From the NCBI RefSeq assembly GCF_001866665.1, contig NZ_MLYO01000055.1:62001-126000 (forward strand): 64,000 bases of DNA, written 5' to 3'. Under the pieces are notes generated by a model. That model searched no databases. It saw only the letters and a program-made list of their open reading frames with translations, and was not told the origin of the DNA. This DNA comes from Streptomyces monashensis. GTDB lineage: Bacteria; Actinomycetota; Actinomycetes; Streptomycetales; Streptomycetaceae. A program made the translations under genes and the position numbers. Of the stretch, positions 51,731-58,584 are shown one piece after another. Every line of letters starts with the position of its first letter. Position 1 is the stretch's first letter.

Positions 51731-52486
51731 ATGCAGAGCCCGCTTTTCGCGCACAACGACGTCCAGACCCAGGAGCGCTGGAGCCTCCAGAACGCGCAGC
51801 TGCTCCGCGTCACCCTGGAGGGCCACGACGACATCCTCGCCCGCAAGGGCACGATGGTCGCCTACCAGGGGCTGATGGAGTTCGACGCCGAGTACCAGAG
51901 CAACAACCAGGCACGCGCGCGTGCGTACACCGGCGAGGGCCTGGACCTGATGCGCTGTCACGGACAGGGCACGGTCTACCTCGCCAACCTCGCCCAGCAC
52001 GTGCACATCATGGACGTCGAGCAGGACGGGCTGACCGTCGACAGCTCCTACGTCCTCGCCATGGACTCCTCGCTGCACTACGAGGTCGTCGCCGTCGACA
52101 GCCTCTACGGCATCTCCGGCTCCGGGAAGTACCAGCTGAACATCACCGGGCACGGCAGGGTCGCCCTGATGACCTCGGGTTCGCCGCTGCTGATGCAGGT
52201 CACGCCCGACCGGTACGTCAACTGCGACGCGGACGCGATCGTCGCCTGGTCCGCCGGACTGCGGGTGCAGATGCAGGCCCAGACGCACTCGTCCGGCGTC
52301 TGGCGCCGGCGCGGCAACACGGGTGAGGGATGGGAGCTGAGCTTCATGGGCTCCGGCTTCGCGCTCGTCCAGCCCAGCGAGCTGCTGCCGCCGCAGAACG
52401 CGGTGATCGGCGCCGGCATCGCCGCCCAGTTCGGCCTGGGCCAGCAGGGCGCGCGCGGGCAGAACCAGGGCAACGTCTGGAACTGA
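51731..52486 (+). CDS. AIM24 family protein (third copy)
   Basis: A 251-residue AIM24 domain protein: LLRVTLEGHDDILARKGTMVAYQG, then LDLMRCHGQGTVYLANLAQ, DSSYVLAMDSSLHYEVV. The C-terminus is Gly/Gln/Asn-rich. It follows the second copy by 17 bases, with GAGGGGGAGC as ribosome site. Operon ends with a strong hairpin. Confidence 0.88.
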   Translation: MQSPLFAHNDVQTQERWSLQNAQLLRVTLEGHDDILARKGTMVAYQGLMEFDAEYQSNNQARARAYTGEGLDLMRCHGQGTVYLANLAQHVHIMDVEQDGLTVDSSYVLAMDSSLHYEVVAVDSLYGISGSGKYQLNITGHGRVALMTSGSPLLMQVTPDRYVNCDADAIVAWSAGLRVQMQAQTHSSGVWRRRGNTGEGWELSFMGSGFALVQPSELLPPQNAVIGAGIAAQFGLGQQGARGQNQGNVWN

Positions 52487-52502
52487 GCGTCCAGAAAACC
52501 GA

Positions 52503-52538
52503 CGTAAGGGGCGCCCGTCCAGGTGGACGCCCCTTACG
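52503..52538. terminator. Bidirectional terminator
   Basis: Perfect 11-bp stem CGTAAGGGGCG/CGCCCCTTACG with a 14-base loop, between the convergent AIM24 and Nudix genes. Confidence 0.8.
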
Positions 52539-52550
52539 CATGCCTCGGGT

Positions 52551-53066
52551 TCACAGCCGTGCGCGGGCCGCTTCCAGCAGCCGTACCACCGACTCGTCCG
52601 CCACGTCGGCGACCTCGTGGTAGGCGAACCAGCGCAGGTCCAGGGACTCGTCGCTGATCGCCTCGACGGCCCCGCGCGGCGCCAGGGCGGCGTACTGGAC
52701 GTCCAGGTGCCAGGCGCAGGGCGTGTGGTGGCGGTCGAGGCGCACCGGCTCGTCCCGCAGCAGACGCAGACCAGGGATACCCGACTCCTCCGTGGCCTCC
52801 CGCAGGGCTGCCGTGGCGAGGGTGGGGTCGGTCCGCTCGCAGTGGCCGCCCATCTGAAGCCACATGCGGAGCTTGCGGTGGAGGGTGAGAAGGACCCGCT
52901 CGCCCTCCGGATCGATCACCAGCGCGCTCGCCGTGACGTGCCCGTCCGCGCAGTCCTTCCACATCCCGTCGGGATGCTCCCGCAGGTGGTCCAGATAGAC
53001 GCCGCGCAGGCCCTGCTGGTCCCCGTAGCCCTCCAGTACCCGGACGGCATCACTGTGCAGGGTCAC
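52551..53066 (-). CDS. Nudix hydrolase
   Basis: A 171-residue Nudix-fold pyrophosphohydrolase. The Nudix box is GGHCERTDPTLATAALREATEESGI (about 81-105), close to GX5EX7REUXEEXGU with an extra residue or two before the REATEE part. N-terminal ASALVIDPEGERVLLTLHRK is the first strand pair. GTG start overlaps the stop of the metallopeptidase-like gene (GTGA), so the two are co-translated. Substrate unknown; house-cleaning of nucleotide derivatives is plausible. Confidence 0.85.
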   Translation of the reverse strand: MTLHSDAVRVLEGYGDQQGLRGVYLDHLREHPDGMWKDCADGHVTASALVIDPEGERVLLTLHRKLRMWLQMGGHCERTDPTLATAALREATEESGIPGLRLLRDEPVRLDRHHTPCAWHLDVQYAALAPRGAVEAISDESLDLRWFAYHEVADVADESVVRLLEAARARL

Positions 53067-54472
53067 TCTGTGTCGTCGCCCTCTCCGGCGGAGCCGTCCG
53101 CCGCCTCGCCGAGCATCTTGTCCAGCTCGGAGAAGTCCAGCTGCTCGCGGTGCACGAAGCCGTCCGGGTCGTCCAGGTCGCTGGCCGTCGGCAGCATGTC
53201 CGGGTGGGCCCACAGACCGTCGCGGCCATCGACCCCGCGCGCGTCCGTGAGCGAGGCCCACAGGCGGGAGGCGTCGCGCAGCCGGCGCGGGCGCAGCTCC
53301 AGGCCGATCAGCGTGGCGAACGTCTGCTCCGCGGGGCCGCCGGTCGCACGGCGCCGGCGCAGGGTCTCGCGCAGGGCGTCGGCGGACGACAGACGCGGCT
53401 TCGCGGCCGCGTGCACCACCGCGTCCACCCAGCCCTCGACGAGCGCCAGAGCCGTCTCCAGACGGGCCAGGGCGGCCTTCTGCTCGGGCGTGTCCTCCGG
53501 CTGGAACATGCCCTGCTGGAGCGCGTCCTGCAGCTGCTCGGGGTTCTGCGGGTCGAACTGGCCGACCACGTCCTCCAGCTTGGCCGTGTCGACCTTGATC
53601 CCGCGCGCGTAGCCGTCGACCGCGCCGAACAGGTGCGAGCGCAGCCACGGCACGTGCGAGAACAGGCGCTGGTGGGCCGCCTCGCGCAGGGCCAGATACA
53701 GCCGCACCTCCTCCTGCGGCACGCCGAGGTCCTTGCCGAAGGCCTCCACGTTGGCCGGGAGCAGCGCGGCCTTGCCGGCCGGGCCGAGCGGAAGGCCGAT
53801 GTCGGTCGAGCCGACGACCTCGCCCGCGAGCACGCCGACGGCCTGCCCGATCTGCGTACCGAACATGGCGCCGCCCATCGAGCGCATCATGCCGATCAGC
53901 GGGCCCGCCATGGCCTGCATCTCCTCCGGCAGGACGTCGCCCATCGCCGCGCCGACCCGCTCGGCGACCGGGTCGACCAGCTCCTGCCACGCGGGCAGCG
54001 TCGCCTCGACCCACTCCGCGCGGGACCAGGCCACCGCCGCGGCGGAGCCCGACGGCAGGGACGTCGCGTCGTCCAGCCACAGGTCGGCCAGGCGCACGGC
54101 CTCCTCGACGGCCTTGCGCTCGGCCTCGCCGACGCTGGCGTCCTTGGTGCCGTCCGGGGTGCCCTGGGCGACCGTCTGGCGGGCGATCTGCTTGGCCATG
54201 TCCCAGTTCACCGGGCCGCCCTCGTAGGAGAGCATCTGGCCCAGCTGCTGGAACGCGGCGCCCAGGTCGGTGGGGTTCAGAGAACCGAACATCGCTGCGA
54301 GCGGATTGTCGGCGCCGGGGCCGCCCAAGCCTCCGGCTCCGGGCAGGCCGCCGAAGCCGAACGGGTTGGCCGGTCCCTGCCCACCACCGCTCTGCTGGTC
54401 CTTCTTCTTGCCCTCGTCGCCGTCCTCCGGCTCCTCCGGCGGAAGGCCGAAACCGAATGGGGTGTCACTCAC
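53063..54472 (-). CDS. DUF2342 zinc metallopeptidase-like protein
   Basis: A 469-residue protein of the DUF2342/zincin-like family common to actinobacteria (mycobacterial Rv3195 type). The N-terminus is Gly/Pro/Phe-rich and disordered (1-60). The core contains AMFGTQIGQAVGVLAGEVVGSTDIGLPL and the helix LYLALREAAHQRLFSH, where the expected HExxH is REAAH, i.e. the first His is Arg. Protease activity is therefore doubtful. Co-translated with the Nudix gene downstream and divergent from the SDR gene. Confidence 0.85.
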   Translation of the reverse strand: MSDTPFGFGLPPEEPEDGDEGKKKDQQSGGGQGPANPFGFGGLPGAGGLGGPGADNPLAAMFGSLNPTDLGAAFQQLGQMLSYEGGPVNWDMAKQIARQTVAQGTPDGTKDASVGEAERKAVEEAVRLADLWLDDATSLPSGSAAAVAWSRAEWVEATLPAWQELVDPVAERVGAAMGDVLPEEMQAMAGPLIGMMRSMGGAMFGTQIGQAVGVLAGEVVGSTDIGLPLGPAGKAALLPANVEAFGKDLGVPQEEVRLYLALREAAHQRLFSHVPWLRSHLFGAVDGYARGIKVDTAKLEDVVGQFDPQNPEQLQDALQQGMFQPEDTPEQKAALARLETALALVEGWVDAVVHAAAKPRLSSADALRETLRRRRATGGPAEQTFATLIGLELRPRRLRDASRLWASLTDARGVDGRDGLWAHPDMLPTASDLDDPDGFVHREQLDFSELDKMLGEAADGSAGEGDDTE

Positions 54473-54664
54473 GGGATTCCTCGGCTGGTAAGGCCACCGG
54501 TCTGTCTCCGGTGGCGCGGCTGCCCGACAACACCACCCAGCGTAGACACCCGGACCCGATCGGGCCTCGGTGCTTCGCCCACGGAAGGCCTGCGGCAGGA
54601 TGGATACACCTGGTACGTACGCGTCACTCGCGCCCGTACTGAAGACAACCGCTGGAGACGCCCG

Positions 54665-55786
54665 GTGAGTTCCCCAGATCCGCAGGTTCGCGCAGCGCGA
54701 AACCCGTCAACCCGGTCCGCGGCCGCCGCCGTGCGCGGGCCCGTCGTCGCGGTCACCGGTGCCGCCGGCGGGGTCGGCGCCCTGCTCACCGAGCGGCTGG
54801 CCGCCTCCGGGGAGATCAGACAGGTCGTGGCCATCGACGAGCGGCGCGGGGAGTGCGCCGACGCCGAGTGGCACATCCTCGACGTCCGCGATCCCGCCAT
54901 CGCCGACAAGCTGCGCGGCGCCGACGTCGTCGTCCACCTCGCGCTCGACCTCGATCTGGAGACGGATCCGGCGGCGCGCACGGCTTACAACGTCCGGGGG
55001 ACACAGACCGTCCTCACGGCCGCGGCGGCCGCCGGCGTGCACCGGGTGGTGCTGTGCACCTCGGCCATGGTCTACGGCGCCCTGCCGGACAACGAGCTGC
55101 CCCTGTCGGAGGACGCCGAGCTGCGCGCGACCGCAGAGGCCACCGGGGTCGGCGACCTGCTGGAGATCGAGCGGCTGGCCCGGCGCGCGCCCCGCGCGCA
55201 CCCGGGGCTCAACGTCACCGTCGTACGGCCCGCCGTGCTGGTCGGGGGGACGGACACCGCGCTGACCCGGTACTTCGAGTCGCCGCGGCTGCTCGTCGTC
55301 GCCGGATCGCGGCCCGCGTGGCAGTTCTGCCACGTCGAGGACCTGTGCAGCGCGCTGGAGTACGCCGTCCTGGAGAAGGTCGACGGGGAGCTGGCCGTCG
55401 GCTGCGACGGATGGCTGGAACAGGAGGAGGTCGAGGAGCTGAGCGGGATCCGCCGGATGGAACTGCCGTCGGCGGTCGCGCTCGGCGCCGCGGCCCGGCT
55501 GCACCGGATCGGGCTCACGCCGTCCCCGGCCGGGGACCTCGCGTACACGATGTACCCCTGGGTGGTCAGCGGGAGCCGGCTGCACGACGCCGGGTGGCGG
55601 CCGCAGTGGACCAACGAGGACGTCCTGGCGGAGCTGCTGGAGGAGGCCGCCGGGCGGCACACCGTGGCCGGGCGCCGGCTCGGCCGCAAGGACGCCACGG
55701 CCGCGGGTGCCGCGGGGGCGACGGTCGCGCTGCTGGGCGCCGCCGCCGTCGTACGGCGGGCCCGCAAGGCCCGGCGCCGCGTCTAG
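54665..55786 (+). CDS. SDR-family NAD(P)-binding protein with C-terminal anchor
   Basis: A 373-residue extended SDR/epimerase-like protein. Nucleotide motif GAAGGVG at 32-38 and DVRDPAIADKLRGADVVVHLA follow the usual layout, and the catalytic-region SAMVYGALPDNELPLSE is recognisable, but the YxxxK pair is not: where Lys is expected the sequence is LLEIERLAR. The last 30 residues (AAGAAGATVALLGAAAVVRR) look like a short membrane segment with basic tail. GTG start with GGAG 8 bases upstream. Enzyme activity uncertain. Confidence 0.8.
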   Translation: MSSPDPQVRAARNPSTRSAAAAVRGPVVAVTGAAGGVGALLTERLAASGEIRQVVAIDERRGECADAEWHILDVRDPAIADKLRGADVVVHLALDLDLETDPAARTAYNVRGTQTVLTAAAAAGVHRVVLCTSAMVYGALPDNELPLSEDAELRATAEATGVGDLLEIERLARRAPRAHPGLNVTVVRPAVLVGGTDTALTRYFESPRLLVVAGSRPAWQFCHVEDLCSALEYAVLEKVDGELAVGCDGWLEQEEVEELSGIRRMELPSAVALGAAARLHRIGLTPSPAGDLAYTMYPWVVSGSRLHDAGWRPQWTNEDVLAELLEEAAGRHTVAGRRLGRKDATAAGAAGATVALLGAAAVVRRARKARRRV

Positions 55787-55879
55787 CGAGGGCCTGTAGA
55801 ACAATCCAAAGGCTTACACACGTGTGCCTGGTGAATCTCGTATTCCCGGTTGTCACAGGCGTGCGGCACCATGGGGCGC

Positions 55880-56341
55880 ATGGCACACGCGAACGAGCAT
55901 CCCGGTGAGCAGGCGGCGCAGGATCCCATCAGGCTGATCGGTGTCCGGGAGACCGCGCTCTCCGTGGACGAGGTGTTCCGGGCCGTCGGGGACGACGCGG
56001 CCGGGGGCCTCGTGCTGTTCGTGGGGACCGTGCGCAACCACGACGGGGGCGCCGCCGTGGACGCGCTCGGGTACTCGTGCCATCCCAGTGCCGAGGCCGA
56101 GATGCGGCGGATCGCCGAGAAGGTCGTCGCGGAGTACCCGGTGCGGGCGCTGGCCGCCGTGCACAGGGTCGGGGACCTGCGCGTCGGGGATCTCGCCGTG
56201 GTCGTCGGAGTTTCCTGTCCGCACCGCGCGGAGGCCTTCGAGGCCTGTCGCAAGCTGATCGACGACCTCAAGCACGAGGTGCCGATCTGGAAGCACCAGA
56301 AGTTCTCGGACGGCACCGAGGAGTGGGTGGGGGCCTGTTGA
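55880..56341 (+). CDS. moaE: Molybdopterin synthase large subunit MoaE
   Basis: A 153-residue catalytic subunit of molybdopterin synthase, which uses thiocarboxylated MoaD to insert sulfur into precursor Z. Blocks GLVLFVGTVRNHDGG (about 52-66), VGVSCPHRAEAFEACRKLIDDLK and the signature PIWKHQKFSDGTEEWVG with the active-site Lys pair. ATG (MAHANEHPG) chosen over an upstream ATG. A CACACGTGTG palindrome lies 54 bases before the start and could be an operator. MoeZ, encoded at 22972, would charge its MoaD partner. Confidence 0.93.
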   Translation: MAHANEHPGEQAAQDPIRLIGVRETALSVDEVFRAVGDDAAGGLVLFVGTVRNHDGGAAVDALGYSCHPSAEAEMRRIAEKVVAEYPVRALAAVHRVGDLRVGDLAVVVGVSCPHRAEAFEACRKLIDDLKHEVPIWKHQKFSDGTEEWVGAC

Positions 56342-56492
56342 GGAGCCGCTGAGGCCCCCGTCGCTGTCCGTCACCTGGAGCACTTCTGTCCCTCCGGTTG
56401 CGTAACCGCCCCCCTGGCGTGAGCGTTGTCCGTGCGGATGGTTAATCTGCTGATCAGTCAGTTGCGGACGCACATCGCGTTGGGAGGTCGGC

Positions 56493-56666
56493 ATGGGGGC
56501 GCTTGTCTGGCTGCTGATTCCGCTTCTGGCCGCGATCGGTGGCGGGCTCTGGGGCAGCTGGGCCAGTCGGACCCGCAAGGTGCGCGGTGACGGGCCCGAG
56601 CTGGACGGATACGCACGGTTCCGCGCGGCCATGGAGAAGTCCCACCCGGGCGCGGGCGGGGCCTGA
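56493..56666 (+). CDS. 57-residue single-pass membrane protein
   Basis: Reads MGALVWLLIPLLAAIGGGLWG, a clear N-terminal membrane span, then a basic stop-transfer ASRTRKVR and a hydrophilic tail ending GAGGA. GGGAGG lies 5 bases upstream of the ATG. Not recognised by name; similar short proteins are common next to the PDZ-protease gene in Streptomyces as far as I recall. It precedes that gene by about 50 bases. Confidence 0.65.
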   Translation: MGALVWLLIPLLAAIGGGLWGSWASRTRKVRGDGPELDGYARFRAAMEKSHPGAGGA

Positions 56667-56717
56667 GGAGGGTGGCCCTGACGGGCCGCTGACAGAGGCG
56701 TCACGTACTGTCGTGCC

Positions 56718-57815
56718 ATGCCACGCCGCACCGCGACGATGCTCGCCTCGACCCTGATGCTGATCGCGCTCCTGTGCGCGGGAGTGCTCATCCCCGTGCC
56801 GTACGCGGAGATGTCTCCCGGTCCGACCGTGAACACGCTCGGGGACCACGACGGCGAGCCGGTGCTGCAGATCACCGGGCACAAGACGTACCAGGCCGGC
56901 GGCCACCTGAACATGACCACGGTCCGGGTCACCAGCGCGGACTTCCGGATGAACCTGGTGGAGGCGGTCTACGGCTGGCTCGACCCCGACACCAAGGTCG
57001 TCCCGCACGACACGCTCTACCCGGCCGGCACGACGGAGGAGCAGTCCTCGCAGCAGAACGCCGAGGAGTTCAGCCAGTCCCAGGAGAGCGCCAAGGTCGC
57101 CGCCCTGAAGGAGCTGGGCATCCCGGTGAAGTCCTGGGTGATCGTCGCCACCGTCGTCAAGGACTCCCCGGCCGAGGGCAGGCTGCACGCCGGAGACGTG
57201 ATCAAGGCCGTCGACGGCACGGCGGTCAGGCAGCCGTCCGACGTCGCCAAGCTCGTCACCAAGCACAAGGCCGGGCAGAACGTCGTCTTCACCGTCGTCC
57301 CCGCGAAGGAGCAGGCCGCCGCGGAGAAGGCGCACAGGACGGCGACCGCGACCCGGGACGTCACCCTCACCACGAAGGCGTCCGACGACAGCGGGCCGAA
57401 GCGTGCCGTCGTCGGCATCTCCGCCGGGACCGACCACACCTTCCCGTTCACCATCGACATCAAGCTCGCCGACGTCGGCGGCCCCAGCGCCGGTCTGATG
57501 TTCGCCCTCGGGATCTACGACAAGCTCACCCCGGGCGACCTCACGGGCGGCAAGTTCGTCGCCGGCACCGGCACGATCGACGACAACGGCACGGTCGGCC
57601 CGATCGGCGGCATCGAGATGAAGACCATCGGCGCCCGCGACAAGGGCGCCCAGTACTTCCTGACGCCTGCCGACAACTGCGCGGCCGCCGCCAAGGACAC
57701 CCCGAGCGGGCTCACCCTGGTCAAGGTGAAGACCATCGGCGACGCGCTCGGCGCGCTGAAGGACATCCGCAGCGGGAACACCGCCGCACTGCCCACGTGC
57801 ACCACCAAGGGCTGA
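56718..57815 (+). CDS. YlbL-like PDZ/Lon-type membrane protease
   Basis: A 365-residue protein: N-terminal membrane anchor (LASTLMLIALLCAGVLIPVPY, 9-29), PDZ domain (about 140-200, VVKDSPAEGRLHAGDVIKAVDG) and a Lon (S16) proteolytic domain with Ser257 in GGPSAG and Lys302 in GGIEMKTIGA, the Ser-Lys dyad. The catalytic part lies outside the membrane. Corresponds to Bacillus YlbL and mycobacterial Rv3194c. Targets are mostly unknown. Confidence 0.92.
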   Translation: MPRRTATMLASTLMLIALLCAGVLIPVPYAEMSPGPTVNTLGDHDGEPVLQITGHKTYQAGGHLNMTTVRVTSADFRMNLVEAVYGWLDPDTKVVPHDTLYPAGTTEEQSSQQNAEEFSQSQESAKVAALKELGIPVKSWVIVATVVKDSPAEGRLHAGDVIKAVDGTAVRQPSDVAKLVTKHKAGQNVVFTVVPAKEQAAAEKAHRTATATRDVTLTTKASDDSGPKRAVVGISAGTDHTFPFTIDIKLADVGGPSAGLMFALGIYDKLTPGDLTGGKFVAGTGTIDDNGTVGPIGGIEMKTIGARDKGAQYFLTPADNCAAAAKDTPSGLTLVKVKTIGDALGALKDIRSGNTAALPTCTTKG

Positions 57816-57830
57816 CCAGGACGTGACACG

Positions 57831-57865
57831 GCCGGGGGCGCCCCGTGCGGCGGGGCGCCCCCGGC
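57831..57865. terminator. Bidirectional terminator
   Basis: Perfect 15-bp stem GCCGGGGGCGCCCCG and its complement with a 5-base loop, between the convergent protease and PPA1309 genes. Confidence 0.8.
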
Positions 57866-57892
57866 GCCGTGCGGAGAGGAACCGGGAAGAAC

Positions 57893-58438
57893 TCAGTCCT
57901 CGAACGTGGCCTTCAGTGCCTCCGCCAGGCCGGGCACCAGGTCCGGGCCGGTGAGGACCTCCGTCGGGGAGTCCTTCTCGCGCAGCCGGATCGCCGAGTC
58001 GCGGGTGCCGTCGCGCAGCACCGCGACCGTCATGCGGACCTCCTGGCGCTCGGGGTGCTGGGCGACCCACTTGGCCAGCTTGGCCTCGCTCAGGTTCTGC
58101 GGGACCTGCGCCTCGGCGGACGGCGGCAGCATCAGGCGCTCCACCGCCAGCGCGCAGCCGACGACCGCGTCGGGCCAGGCGATGGTGCCGAGGAAGTCGT
58201 CCAGCGGCTTGCCGGACGGAAGCTCGTCCTGCTCGATGGGGGTGAGACCGGCGGTCTCGGACTCGTCCGCGTCGAGGCCCAGCTGGGCCGCGAGCGAGGG
58301 TTCCTGAGCCCGCAGCCGTGCGGTGTCGACAAGGGCGAAGAGGCGAGCGGGCTGGTCCCAGCCGAGGCCGGAGACGTACTCGTCGATCTCGAGTACGGCC
58401 CGGGTGAGCGGGCTCGCTGCCATGGGAGTGTTGGACAT
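57893..58438 (-). CDS. PPA1309 family protein
   Basis: A 181-residue conserved actinobacterial protein. Blocks LTRAVLEIDEYVSGLGWDQPARLFALVDTA (about 11-40), FLGTIAWPDAVVGCALAVERLMLPP and VRMTVAVLRDGTRDSAIRLREKDSP are those of the PPA1309 family, which has no known activity. Cytoplasmic. Start ATG at MSNTPMAAS. Divergent from the UPF0182 gene. Confidence 0.85.
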   Translation of the reverse strand: MSNTPMAASPLTRAVLEIDEYVSGLGWDQPARLFALVDTARLRAQEPSLAAQLGLDADESETAGLTPIEQDELPSGKPLDDFLGTIAWPDAVVGCALAVERLMLPPSAEAQVPQNLSEAKLAKWVAQHPERQEVRMTVAVLRDGTRDSAIRLREKDSPTEVLTGPDLVPGLAEALKATFED

Positions 58439-58584
58439 GGTCACAATCCTGCCTCGTTCATGGCCGGAATCGGGAACCGACCAAACGCTGAGTAAGTTGC
58501 ATAGGTGTGGGTCCGCGATCACGGGGGGCCACGGCGGGTCCGCGATCACGAGGGCCTGACTGACGGATCGACAGCGACTTCGAG

